DNA of 64,000 nt from assembly GCA_020796225.1 (NCBI GenBank), contig CM036767.1, forward strand, positions 16,026,427 to 16,090,426. Direction: 5' to 3'. Of this stretch, positions 43,001-54,034 are shown piece after piece. The notes beneath the pieces were generated by a model. The model saw only the letters and a program-made list of their open reading frames with translations. It was not told the DNA's origin and made no database searches. Source of the stretch: Arion vulgaris. Lineage: Eukaryota > Mollusca > Gastropoda > Stylommatophora > Arionidae. Numbering within the stretch: the first letter of the stretch is position 1; every line of letters starts with the position of its first letter. A program made the translations under genes and the position numbers.

Positions 43001-44479
43001 GGGCTTTTTTAAAAAAATGATTTTTTGTGACATTTATTTGGTTTTATTATTTTTATGTCAATTGAGACAAAGCGGGGAAAAGTGCTATTCACAATGTCAT
43101 ATGAAAGGAAAAGAAATTGGGATTGGTTACTGATTGGTAAAAAATATTTGAGGTTTTCGAACATCTTAGTTAAATTTCAATTTTACCATATGGGGGGAAA
43201 AAAATTAAACTCAATTTCAGGAAAGACAAATGGGAGGTCGAAGGGTTTATAAAAATTTTTGTTGAGGGAAAAGAGAATTTTTTTGTTTTTTGTGATGGGG
43301 TTTTTATTGATAATTTACATTTTTTTGTTATATATGGGATGGGGGGGTTCCAAGTTTTAAAAACCATATGGGGGCATATGCTGGTTTTATGACAATAACT
43401 TGTGGGCCCGGGTTTTTGTATTTAAGGGGGTTGGGAAAATTTTGCCCCGTGGTACTGTGACTTACCTATAAGGTGTAAATTTTTTTATAAAAAGGGTTTG
43501 GGGGAAAAACAAAAGGGGGGTGTGGGCTAAATGAGGCCCAGAAAAGAGATCACCCGAGGGCATGGTTGTTGGGTGTGAGTCCCATCATGTTCAACATTTC
43601 TGAATTTTGAACAGTTTCTGTTTTTTTGTTGGGTTTTGATTTCAATATTGAGATGTTTTTAAAAAAATATAGTAATACATGTTTAAAGTGGGGGTTTAAA
43701 AATGTGGGAAAAACAAAAAAGATTTCATGCATTGGGAAAAAAATTTATTATAAGCATTTAATGGACTGAAAAAATGGTGGTTGAGAATCCTGGTGCGTGA
43801 CAATTTTAGGAATGTAAGTCGAAAGATGGGATTACTGACTGATGTTTTGGAAGGGTGATAGGACCCCAAACTTGGTGGGAAATTTTTGGAAACATTCCCA
43901 AATGTTATTTTGGGGAAAATTAATGATGATTTTTATGGCCGTATGCCAGTAAAAAAACGGGGTTTTTTCGTATAACTGGAAAGTTTAGGGGAAAATCATT
44001 TGATTTAAAAAGACAAGATGAATTTTTTGGAACCCCAAAAAGAAATAACTGTGAAAGGAAAGGGGTCACATGAGCTGTGGGAAAGGGTAAACTCTGCAAG
44101 GGGATCTTGCGTGAAACGACTCACTCCAAAACCCTTTAGAAGGGCGGGTTGGGGCTATAATGGAAGGGTTTCAAAAATGATGATTCATGATGGGTTTCTT
44201 CATTTCTGGGTTTGGGGTCCCGGGAAACTTGATTTTTTTTTTACATATTAATTTTCCTTTTTTTCTTGAGATTGATTTTGGATTTGACATATTTCATGCA
44301 TTTTTAAATTTATATTTAAGTTTTTTGTAATGTATTTTTGAAAAATTTTCTCTTTTTTGGTTAAGTTTTATTTTGGGTTTTTTTAATATAATGTTTTTGT
44401 TAAGAAAAATTAATGTTTTTGGGGTTTAAAATTTGTGAACCCGAAAAACCTAGTAATGGAACTTATTTTGGGGTTTTGG

Positions 44480-44885
44480 TGAGAACCATGGGGGAAAAGG
44501 GATTGAAATTTCTTTCCCCAGAAAGGAGTAACGGGTTTTACACTGGAGAATTAAGGTTCCCGTGAAACGGGTTTACATGCCTCATTCAAGGGAAAAGGGT
44601 TAAATTTCTTTCCCCCAAAAAAGGGAACAGTTCTACACTGGAAATTTAAAAAAGTAGATCAGTTGATTATGTCATGGGGGGAAATGGGGTAAAAACTTCC
44701 CACAGAAAAAGGAAAGTAACAGTTTTTCTGGAAAATTAAGTTCCCAAAAAATCAATTGGCTTTTCTCATTATGGGGGGAAAAAAGGGGTGAAATTTTTTT
44801 CCCAAGAAAGGGGAAAAGTTCTACACTGGAGGGGAAATTTAAAAACTCCCGTAGATCAGTTTACTCTCATTTCATGGGGGTTGGG
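44480..44885 (+). repeat. Degraded tandem repeat of about 93 bp, 4 units
   Basis: GGGGAAAAGGG(A/T)T.AAATTTCTTTCCCC followed by TTCTACACTGGA.AATTTAA recurs near 44490, 44590, 44680 and 44774. It lies shortly before the right LTR. Confidence 0.55.
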
Positions 44886-45181
44886 AAATAGAATTTAGTC
44901 TTACTAAACAGTGGTTTTGGGACAAAATGTAAAAATTTAAATTCAGATGAAATTTTGTTGAAATTCTTTTTGGGTAAAATAATTTAATTTTATTTGTTTT
45001 TATAAGTTTTTTATGTTGGCATTTTAAATGTATAGAAAACTTCAAGTGGGGCTCCCATGTTTTGTGGGTTAGTAGGAAAATGTTCTAGGGGCAGGAAAAA
45101 TGCCCGCATATCTTATAGAGGGTTTGAAGGGGAAAAATTTATCTTGGAAACAATCTTAAAAAATAAAGGGGGAATTTTTAG

Positions 45182-46535
45182 TGTTCGTGGTTGAGCAGGG
45201 GAAAAAAATTTCAAATTCCAATAAACCGAAAAAACAAGTCAAAAATTCAAAAGTTTAATTAAATAGGGGGACCCCCGGCGGGTTTAAAAAAGCAACCTGG
45301 GGGTTTCCCCCAAAAAAATTAGGGGGGCAAGCCATTTTGGAAATACCACATGAAATTTGAAAGAAAGTAGGATGGCCCGGTTTTTTGGGAAAAATGGGTT
45401 GGGAAAATTTAAAAAAGGGAAAAGCCCGGAAATTTATGGACGATTTCTGGGTTTCAGGGGAAGGGCGGGAATCATTTATGTTTTAAACGAAATGGGGAAA
45501 ATTTTAGAGGCAAGACAAAAAGGGGGTTTAAATCCCCTATAAATAGACAGTGGAAATTAAACAGAAAAAAGGGGTGCAGGGGAAGGGAAACTTTCAGGCT
45601 CCGGGGGGCATCAGGGGCCCGGGGGTGCTTTCGTTGAAGGGCTGGGTGGGTTCGAATATGGAATTGTGGAAGACACAGGCCCATGGGGGCCCCGGGGAAG
45701 GGGCTTGGGGGGGCCCAAAAGCGAAGGGCTTGGGAAGAAATGCCGGGGGTCCCGGGTGAGATTTGCCCGAACATGGGAAGTGTGCAAAAAATCCCCCAAA
45801 AACGGGGCGGGAAAGGCCCGGGGTGTGATTGAAAGACGGCCCAGTAAATTCGGATATGTAAATATAACTAGAAAATTTTGGTGTGGAAGCAGATTCATAA
45901 ATGGGTCCCACAGCAGTAGCCACAAAACAGACCTTGGGGCCTCTGATAAGGAATAAATGGGATCTTATGAGACAGACAGGGACAAAGAAAGCCACCCGTT
46001 CAGCTGAAATTATATCTTCCCAAAAATTTCCCCCTTGTAGAAAAGTGACCCCAAAATTTCAAACCTCGTTTTGAAAATTTATCTTAATTTTAAAAACAAA
46101 AATTTCATCAAGAAAAAAAAGACATTTGGGGAAAAAAATATACTTTGGGAAAATCACAAGTAACAGACCCATTGGCAAACCGAAAAACTGTTTCCCACAG
46201 AAAACTAATTTAAAATTTTAAAAAAGACAGAAAGGGATTCAAGGACTTCCAAAACTAACCTGTAAATACAATTATTTATAATTTATTAGATATTCAATAG
46301 ACTGTGGACTTGAATAGTAATTTGTGTTTTTAATCAAGTGGTTTTTAATTTAGTTTTTATATTTAAGGGGATATATCATTTTCAAGTGAAATTCTGTTTG
46401 GGACTTTTTATTATTATTTATTATATTGTATGAATATGAAAATTTTTTTTAGATGTAAAAATTTCTTTTAGGTGAAAATATCCCTATAATAAAAATTTAA
46501 ATAAGTTGGGGTTTTTATTATTTAAAATGAAAGGT
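45182..46535 (+). repeat. Right LTR (putative)
   Basis: Direct repeat of the left LTR. At 35880-35909 versus 45304-45333 the two copies have the same length, but the right one has lost its singleton bases (CCCAAAATAAATT became CCCCCAAAAAAATT). Confidence 0.5.
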
Positions 46536-47049
46536 TAATTTCGGGTGGTTCCCCGGGACGAAAATGATCCCCTCCCCCTCTCAATTTTTGGCGACATAAA
46601 GGGCCCGTACACTATTTTAAATTTAGTTTTATAAAAAATATATTCATTTTTTACCGTTTTCCCACCCAAAAACCTGCAAAATTTTTCCCCTACCACTTTT
46701 TCTCCTTAATCCCAAAAATCTTTCTTTTAAATTAAAAATGTCTTACCTTTCTCACAAAGGGTTCATTTCATGAAATTTCCCCAAACCCCTTTTCCCTTTT
46801 TCTTGAACCTTTTCTCACTTCAATGCCTGCTTTTCCCATTCTTTGATTTTTCCTTAAATTACCCCCCATATCCCCCATCTTTTCCCCTTTTTAACTTTTA
46901 TTTAATGGTTTTAAGGAATTTTCTGAAAACTCTATATTTTCTAAATTTTTCATTATTTTTTTACCTTTTTGCTGTTTCAATTTTACATTACCCCCCCCCC
47001 CCCAAAAAAACCATCTAACTCGAAACAATTACGGAGTGCGTGGTTTAAT

Positions 47050-47165
47050 ATGGGTATCTTCTTCATTTACAGTGTCATCTACAGATCTTCTGTAAAACCA
47101 TATCTCTGTGGCTTCCATCGATCTTATTGATTGCTTGTCCATTGTACATTATCTGAGTATGACTA
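47050..47165 (-). mobile_element. LINE fragment
   Basis: The reverse complement contains CAATGGACAAGCAATCAATA.. GATGGAAGCCACAGAGATATGGTTTTACAGAAG. This matches the MNKQSIRSLEAMEM region of the LINE at 10608-11105. It marks the return of clean sequence. Confidence 0.6.
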
Positions 47166-47734
47166 AGGTACGTATTAATGAATGTGTTTATATCACTTGT
47201 TATTCATTCATTGTTTGCAAAATATGTATAATAAATTTCTCTTCCTTTTCAGAACTTAGGGTATCAAGTGCCTGTCACTTCACATTTCTAGTTCCTAGTG
47301 TGCAGGAGGTAGAAGACCAATTCCTTTCCTCACGTGTGAATCGTGGAGGATTTAACCCACAACCCACTTGTGTCCGAGACGATAGAACACTTACACATTA
47401 CGCTAAAAAAAAAAAAAAATGCTCAAGTTTTTTTTTAATGTCCTATATGCTTTGCTTATTAATTAATTAATTTTTTTATCTTTTTTTTAAATTTCTTTAT
47501 TATTTGCAATATATATATATATAGGATAAATAGCTTCAAATCACATTACGTTTCTTATTGTTGTGTGTGTGTGTGTATATATATCAGACCAACGGGAACA
47601 GCGGGTAATAACCGATATCAAGAAGGGTAACTCTTGCCTTGCTCACTTGGAGGTTTTGTTGACCCGTTATGTTGAATAATTCATACTGGCCTTCAAAATC
47701 CCAAACGAGGAGGTTTTTTAAACCAGCAGACCTC
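47166..47734. other. Unassigned; simple repeats and a possible SINE head
   Basis: A reversed tRNA-like head may lie at 47335-47408 (GGATTTAACCCACAA). Poly(A), (AT)n and (TG)n tracts lie at 47405-47585. Confidence 0.35.
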
Positions 47735-47835
47735 TAGATTCAACACAAAAGTCGCATTCGTGCAAAAGGATTGCAAGAGAGAGGAAGAGCTGTGCTCCGT
47801 TGGGAGTTGAAAGGTTAAGAAGAAGCGCATTATCA
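47735..47835 (+). mobile_element. LINE 3'-end fragment
   Basis: AAGAGAGAGGAAGAGCTGTGCTCCGTTGGGAGTTGAA matches the minus-strand LINE end at 63305-63400. Confidence 0.5.
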
Positions 47836-47934
47836 TTCTTCCCATTTCATTTCTTTGTTGCTTTCATGAAATTATTAAATGCTTCTTCTTCTATCTTCAT
47901 ATATAGACTATCATTACTATAATTATTGATATCG

Positions 47935-48188
47935 CGCCCGTGTGGTGCCGGGGCCCCTAAGGGAAGCAAAGAATAGCACCAACGCGACCTACGAGGCATG
48001 TCGTAAAAGGTGACTGATGTAGGACTTAGCAAAGCTAGCCTAGTAAATAAAAAGCGTTGCGGAATTCGTTTGTGTTTACCTACTTGTATGATCATAACTG
48101 GCACAACGTACAATCGCTCTTGGGCTCAGATCACATACTAATCACAGAGTGGTTAACAGGTGGTCGTTGTGGAGCGTTCGAAGAAGAA
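47935..48188 (+). mobile_element. SINE-B copy
   Basis: CGCCCGTGTGGTGCCGGGGC head, GCATGTCGTAAAAGGTGACT core, CATAACTGGCACAACGTACA and GGAGCGTTCGAAGAAGAA tail. Confidence 0.85.
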
Positions 48189-48404
48189 TTGCTACCAACA
48201 TCACCACTGTCTACTTTGACATTAGAGTCTAATACTGCATGCAGTTCCATCATCAATTTTATAGTCCTCTATAATCATGTCTTATCGTTTAATACTGTGT
48301 TTTACATCAAGTTTATTCTGTATCATATCTTTTTTATATCACATTTGTCTAACGTAGTTCTGTTCAACGTTTATATGTATTTGTGCATATCATACTTGGG
48401 TAGT

Positions 48405-48690
48405 ATAGCAAATGTTGCAACCTACCAGCTAGCCCCATTCTTAAGACGTCCAACCATCTCACTGATAGCTAAACAACAGACAGAGAGATAGAGGCTAGAG
48501 TGCAAATAGCAAATTTTGCAACCTACCAGCTAGCCCCATTGTTAAGACACCCAACCATCTCACTGATAGCTAAACAACAGACATACAGAGAGAGTAGAGG
48601 CTAGAGTGCAAATAGTAAATGTAACCTACCAGCTAGCATCATTGTTAAGACGCCCAACCATCTCACTAAACAATATATGATCAAGACCAT
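48405..48690 (+). repeat. Tandem repeat of about 103 bp, 3 copies
   Basis: ACCTACCAGCTAGCCCCATT.. ACCATCTCACTGATAGCTAAACAACAGACA repeats; the third copy is truncated. Confidence 0.8.
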
Positions 48691-48814
48691 TTTCATGCCT
48701 ACTTTGTGCTACCAGAGACAAACATAACAATGAGCAAACCACAGTCCCAAAAATAACTACATGTGAAATGCAATGCATAAGAAAGGTTTGCCAACACCAG
48801 AAAAGACAGAACCT

Positions 48815-49075
48815 TGCTTGAATTACATTGAGAAACAACGAATGAAGTGGTTCCGCAACTTGATACAAATGAAACCAAACTCGACTGTATACAGTCTTCT
48901 ACAATAGAACACGGGGAAAGAAGGCAAGAGAAAGACCACGAAAATGATGATTAGATGGCATAGCATAATGCAGTCAAAAAGCAAAAATAAAATATCACTA
49001 GAGCAGCTCAAGTCAAAATCAGAAAACTACGGCACTGGGCACTAACCTGGTAACAGTGTGACGTAAAAAGAAAAA
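48815..49075 (+). mobile_element. LINE 3'-end fragment
   Basis: Across frameshifts it reads MKWFRNLIQMKPNSTVYSLL.., EGKRKTTKMMIRWHSIMQSK and ISLEQLKSKSENYGTGH, a degraded post-RT tail. Confidence 0.5.
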
Positions 49076-49219
49076 AACCAAGGCAATCTGGCTGTGGATG
49101 CGCGCACGCCTTGTGGCGGTTGCTACAATAATAGTAATAACAATAATTCAATATTGATAAAAATAATAAAAGATGAAAACTTACTAAACGTTTAATTAAA
49201 AATTCCTGTGATTAAGTCT

Positions 49220-49380
49220 CCTTTACTTGGAGAACAAAATTACAAGTACCTCTAAAGTCGGAGTAAGGCCCGCCTGAATGATGAGGAACATTTGTGATAA
49301 GTAAAGCAAGCCTTCGCGCAACAATCAGACAGATGTGCCTTATTAGGCTGCTATGTTTTCCCTTAATTCATATCGGGCTA
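49220..49380 (+). mobile_element. SINE-F body fragment
   Basis: TTACAAGTACCTCTAAAGTCGGAGTAAGG.. CCTTATTAGGCTGCTA matches 62255-62375 and, in part, 4660-4700. Confidence 0.55.
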
Positions 49381-50098
49381 ACGAAAAAATGTTTTACACT
49401 AATTTCAATATACACCTTTAACTAAACGTGCGTGTCGCACTTATGAAGACATTTGATTACCACAGTCAACCCAGAGCCAACTATAAACTACTATAAGCTG
49501 TGTTAAATATGAATAAAACCAAATATGAATAAAACCATGATCATTTGATTAAAATAAAATTCATTTTATGACCATATCTCAAGTTTATTATTATCTATAA
49601 TCCATTTACGATGTTTGTCATTAAATGTATGTCTGTACAGTAATGGATTTCGTAAAGAGATCCCCATATAGTCAGCCCCCTTTTTCTTATCTAGGTCAGG
49701 GAATACCTGGCGAGTTGTACGGCCTGGGCTATAGCCTGGCTGTGGTCAACCCCAGTTGAATTGGTGCACGGGAAATGCAAGAATTGTTTTAAAAAAACCA
49801 TGGATTTCGTACTGAATATTGTTATTTTTGTCGTCAATGTATTAAATGGCTGTAAACATTAGTTTTCTTCAGCCATGCCAATGGAAGCGTTAAATATATA
49901 GCACAAAGAAGGAAATTTCTAGATGGTATGATTGTTTGAATGACAAAAAATCTTTTTGTAGCTTCAGCAAAATGTGTAGTTCACATGCAAGTTTTCAAGT
50001 TATTTCATCAAATGGTTACAAAGATACACATTTTTATCTGTGGGCATGACAAGTTGAACGGACTATGATTACTAATTGTTGCACACTTTACTTAGCTA
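49381..50098. other. No recognised feature
   Basis: AT-rich sequence. A reversed tRNA-like B box (GGTTGACCACAG region near 49740) is too weak to call. Confidence 0.3.
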
Positions 50099-50357
50099 CA
50101 GGGTGTTCAACTTAAAAGCAGCCTATGAATGTAGCTAGTCTGGCATATATGTATGGAAATGAGAAGGTTCAGTTATGACGTAGTATAGGTCAAGGTTGTG
50201 TGATGGTGTGTAATTGTAGTGCGGGAAGGGGCGATGAACAAATGTGACGTAGGACGAGCTAGTCAGAACCGGTTTAAATAGTAAATAAACACAACGCAAT
50301 AGGTTATCTGGCAGCTTTCGATTTGTCAATGGGGCTGCAAATATCTTGAACACACTG
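50099..50357 (+). mobile_element. TA-flanked MITE, copy 1
   Basis: CAGGGTGTTCAACTTAAAAG.. ATCTTGAACACACTG, with inverted ends and TA on both sides. It is 259 bp, non-coding, and almost identical to 50884-51141. TA target and short TIRs suggest a Tc1/mariner-mobilised element. Confidence 0.8.
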
Positions 50358-50391
50358 TAGTACATGTTACGTTGTGGTATGCATTTAAAGC

Positions 50392-50492
50392 CGAAGGATT
50401 GACTTCATTGCACCGGGGTTTTACCCCATATGGCTCGGTCCATCGCCGCAGAAATGGCACGCCACCTGCAGAGAGTATTGCACAAGGGCATG
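50392..50492 (-). mobile_element. SINE-E 3' fragment
   Basis: GGATTGACTTCATTGCACCGGGGTTTTACCCCATATGGC and CGCCACCTGCAGAGAGTATTGCACAA match the SINE-E 3' half in reverse. Confidence 0.75.
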
Positions 50493-50883
50493 CATTGAGA
50501 AGAATAAATAAAATCTCTAATAGATAAAGAACAAAATGTTTCTACTTTGAATTGAAACTGCTTGCTCGATCCACTCCTTGTAAGTTAAAATCACGTGGTG
50601 CCGGTCTCTCAAAGCAGAGTCGGCTCAGATGCATTATTTGCTTGAAGGGATGAGTTGAAATGCCGGTGCTTTTTCCCATGAAAATGCGAAAGGTGAGTTT
50701 AAGTGGCAGTAAAATAAAGTTTGAAAAAAAATCAAGATTTCAAATGCAGCAAGACAGTGTTCATGTGAGTGCTACACAAAATACTGAAACATACTATTTC
50801 TTAAAAATACTTTTTTCCCTTTGAAATTCCGATCAATGTGAAAAACCGGTTAAGTAAAATAGGGCACCAGTAACGTGTATATA
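50493..50883. other. No recognised feature
   Basis: Spacer between two MITE copies; no gene seen. Confidence 0.3.
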
Positions 50884-51141
50884 CGGGGTGTTCAACTTAA
50901 AAGCGGCCCGTGAATGGAGCTAATCTGGCATATATGTATGGAAATGGAAAGGTTCAGTTATGACGTAGTATAAGTCAAGGTTGTGTGACGGTGTGTAATT
51001 GTAGTGCGGGAAGGGGCCATGAACAAATGTGACGTAGAACGAGCTAGTCAGAACCGGTTTAAATAGTAAATAAACACAACTCAATTTTTACCTGGCAACT
51101 TTCGAATTGTCAATGGGGCTGCAATTATCTTGAACACCCTG
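50884..51141 (+). mobile_element. TA-flanked MITE, copy 2
   Basis: CGGGGTGTTCAACTTAAAAG.. TTGAACACCCTG flanked by TA, same orientation as copy 1, about 785 bp downstream. The very high similarity suggests recent amplification. Confidence 0.8.
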
Positions 51142-51174
51142 TATAACACATGCATAACAGAGTTGATCTAATAT

Positions 51175-51591
51175 CACATGATTTTAATTTCACATTTTTC
51201 CTATATCACATCAATGCCATATCTCATTATTTTCACATAACATCTTATTTTGAAACCACAATGTTTTAATATCACATGTTGTTAATCTCGTTCATAGCAA
51301 GTGTTTTTATTTTATGTTTATTTACTATCACTTTAGATGTCATATTTAGTTTTTTTAAAGTAAATTCACTTCAAATCACATTTACGTTTGTGTCAAATTC
51401 ACCTCAAATTACATTTAGCTTTGTACCAAATACACTCCCAAGTCGCGTTCAGTTTTGTATCAAATTCAATTCACATCACATTCACTTCCTCATAAAATTC
51501 ACACTAAATCACATATACTTCTTTATCACCTCACTTCAAATCACATTCACTTCTACATCAAATTCATTTCAAATCACATTTACTTTTGTAT
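51175..51591 (+). repeat. Degenerate AT-rich minisatellite of about 30 bp
   Basis: TTTGTATCAAATTCACTTCAAATCACATTCAC-like units repeat irregularly. The array continues at 52275-52310 beyond a LINE insertion. Confidence 0.75.
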
Positions 51592-52274
51592 TTACACTGC
51601 CAGCCTTTCTCTTGATGAAGAAATCAACGCTCGTATAGGAGTGCGGCTACTACATTCGGCAAACTATCAAAGTGAGCGTGGGACAACACAAAACTGACAT
51701 TGCAGACGAAGATTCAAATATATCGAGCCTGTGTAATTAGTTGTTTACTATATGGCTCAGAAACATGGACAGCCTACTCAAGACACGAGAGGAGACTTAA
51801 CATCTTTCACCTTCGATGTCTCCGCAAGATTATGAACATCAGGTGGTACGACAAGATAACCAACTCTGAAGTACTGTAACGTGCAAACCTACCTTCCATC
51901 ATGGGCATGCTCAGCAGTAGACGACTAAGATGGTTGGGGCATGTGAGAAGAATGGAAACTTGGGGAATACCAAAACAAATGTTGTTCTGTGAACTTTCGG
52001 AGGGGAAGAGGCACCAGTGCAGACCACTACTCAGATATAAAGATGTCTGCAAAGCGTCAATGAAAAACTTTTCTATAGGTCCCAGCACATGGGAAAAACT
52101 AGCTGATAACAGAGTTGTGTCGAAAGTCAAATTACGAAAAGGCGCAGAGTCTTTTGAGAAGAGACTTATGTATGAGCTGAACGACAAGAGAGAAAAGCAA
52201 AAACTCAGAAGTTGTCACAGTATAAAACACTTGCCAAGTGACCGTCTGTAAAGACAAAAAAGGCCATATATATA
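51592..52274 (+). mobile_element. LINE 3'-end insertion with 11-bp TSD
   Basis: TACTTTTGTAT flanks the insert (51581-51591 and 52275-52285). With one or two frameshifts it encodes LSLDEEINARIGVR, YRACVISCLLYGSETWTAYS, RRLNIFHLRCLRKIMNIRWY and MLSSRRLRWLGHVRRMETWG, then LLRYKDVCKASMKNFSI. This is the RT thumb/C-terminal part of an RTE-like LINE, 5'-truncated on insertion into the minisatellite. Confidence 0.85.
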
Positions 52275-52514
52275 TACTTTTGTATCAAATTCACTTCAAA
52301 TCACAGTATGTGTTTTTTGTTGTCATGACACAGACAAACTGAATACATTAATCACTGTTATACTTAACAAGAAAAGTGTTGTTTGCTAATGAAGAAGTAT
52401 TGGGAGCTGTTCTTGCATACTACAACATCATAATGTCTGCACCCTCACGTACGGTACTGAATAAAATTCCAGGCATTGTGGATAGACGCATGAGAGCCAC
52501 AGTACCACAATTGT

Positions 52515-52990
52515 TAAGTGTACTCACTTCTTAGGCTAGTGGTCCGGGCTCTTCTTTTTCTTCAAACTTTTCCAGACATCGATTAGAATACTTTTAAAGT
52601 AGTTAGTGGTCAACCAGAGTCCATGTACATCTCCGTATAGCTTGTCTTGGACTGACATCGATTAAAATACTTTTAAAGTAATTAGTGATCAACCGGAGTC
52701 CATATACATCTCCGTATAGCTTGTCTTGGACTGATATGGGGATTGACCATATGTTTTCTATATGTTCATTGTATGTTGTACATTTTTGTCCGGGTTCACT
52801 TCCACGGTGGGTGTAGAATATTTTTCCGACCGTAACGGTTCGCAAGTCACCCCAGTCTCAATTGGGCACCAGGAAAAGCTATGGGAAATAAAGACGATCG
52901 GTGTGATGTTGACCACATCGCCCATCGTGTGCCGACAGTCAATGAAAAATATGGGTCTAACACCGTATTACCCAATATACATCGAGATAT
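52515..52990 (+). mobile_element. SINE-G copy split by a LINE tail
   Basis: Head ACTTCTTAGGCTAGTGGTCCGGG; resumes CCGGGTTCACTTCC and runs through GCCCATCGTGTGCCGACAGT to ACCGTATTACCCAATATACA, collinear with 14691-14945. Confidence 0.7.
52552..52787 (-). mobile_element. Jockey-like LINE 3' tail, internally duplicated
   Basis: GTCCGGG borders it on both sides. The minus strand reads ISVQDKLYGDVYGLRLITNY, FKSILIDV, the KLYG C-terminus of Jockey-type ORF2. A segment of about 83 bp (CATCGATTA.AATACTTTTA..) occurs twice in tandem. Confidence 0.65.
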
Positions 52991-53345
52991 CCTTCCTTCC
53001 TTCCTTTCGTTTGCTTGAAATATTGTCTATACATTCAATGTTGTTTCTTGTATCCTTCCTTCCTTTCGTTCGCTTGAAATATTGTCTATATATTCAATGT
53101 TGTCTCTTGTATCCTTCCTTCCTTCCTTTCGTTCGCTTGAAATATTGTCTATACATTCAATGTTGTTTCTTGTATCCTTCCTTTCGTTCGCTTGAAATAT
53201 TGTCTATATATTCAATGTTGTCTCTTGTATCCTTCCTTCCTTCCTTTCGTTCGCTTGAAATATTGTCTATACATTCAATGTTGTCTCTTGTATCCTTCCT
53301 TTCGTTCGCTTGAAATATTGTCTATATATTCAATGTTGTCTCTTG
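52990..53345 (+). repeat. Tandem repeat of 56-64 bp, 6 copies
   Basis: TTCGCTTGAAATATTGTCTATA.ATTCAATGTTGT.TCTTGTATCCTTCCTTCC repeats six times with a variable number of CCTT units. In the minus orientation it is the 3' tail of the adjacent LINE. Confidence 0.9.
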
Positions 53346-53930
53346 TATAAACTTCACTGTCTTTTGTAGCTCACACAGAGGTCCGTATAGTTTTCTGTCC
53401 AGTGTTGTTTCATTAGGTCAGTGAGTTTGCCTCAGTATATCATGTTCGGGACAATCTTGAAGTATGTGCTCTGCAGTCTGATGTTCCTGTCCATATGGCT
53501 GAATTGACAATCTTGAATTTTGTATACATATGGCTGCGGAGTTGATTGTGTCCTGTTGTAAGGCGCAGAATAACAACTTGTTCTAATCTGCTTATAATAT
53601 AAAAGTCGTCTTCTGTTGGTATTTGTGGCGTTCTGGTTGATTTAATCAACCTTTTCTTTTGGTGGTAGGTAACTGGCACATCCGGCTGCTCTCCTGCAGC
53701 ACCTTCCTTGACCAGTGGGTCTGCTATTTCATTTCCAGGTATTCCACAGTGAGACGGTATCCACTGCCAGACGCTCCTGCGCCGCTTGCACAGTTTAGAC
53801 AGTAGGGTATTTAGACCTGACAATTTTCTGGACTGGAGTGCTGATTTTTCATCTGTCCAAAATACAACAGGTTGCGGATCAAGTCTGCCATTCAACAGTT
53901 TTTCAGTCGCCACCTTAATATACTATAAAA
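53346..53930 (-). mobile_element. Jockey-like LINE, RNase H and C-terminal fragment
   Basis: The minus frame reads PVVFWTDEKSALQSRKLSGL, WQWIPSHCGIPGNEIADPLV, QVVILRLTTGHNQLRSHMYT. RNase H keeps the TD and NEIAD motifs; the upstream TDGS part is missing. The C-terminus is frameshifted. Confidence 0.8.
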
Positions 53931-54034
53931 AAAAAACTAAAACATATATCTAAAGTTTATAAATGAATAGGAAACAATACAACCTGATTCTATACTTTAC
54001 AGTGTAGTGTAGAAAGAAAAAAATGTGTATGTGT

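Larger units (their letters stand above)
35755..46535 (+). mobile_element. Putative LTR retrotransposon, about 10.8 kb, text degraded
   Basis: TGTTCGTGGTTGAGCAGG starts a direct repeat at 35755 and again at 45182, 9.4 kb apart. Both copies stay collinear for about 1.3 kb (shared landmarks TTTATGGACGATTTCT, TTATCTTCNAAA, TCAAACCTCGTTTT, ATATATNNTTTCAAGTG). A purine tract AAATAAAGGGGGAA lies just before the right copy, as expected for a polypurine tract. No gag or pol frame can be read because the interior is run-smoothed. A CLVCGKWTFGQK string near 38190-38230 could be a damaged zinc knuckle, but that is speculative. Confidence 0.55.
36020..47020. other. Run-smoothed, probably artefactual sequence block
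   Basis: Throughout this block bases occur in runs of 3-8 (GGGG, AAAAA, CCCC, TTTT) and isolated bases are rare. The flanks are normal. Purine runs dominate until about 46.5 kb, then pyrimidine runs. Open frames here encode proline/glycine/phenylalanine/lysine-rich strings with no family motifs. Treat all apparent coding as unreliable. Confidence 0.8.

Noticed and set aside
45594..45995. 133-codon minus frame as a gene
   Set aside because: It falls in the putative right LTR within the corrupted block and has no recognisable motif.
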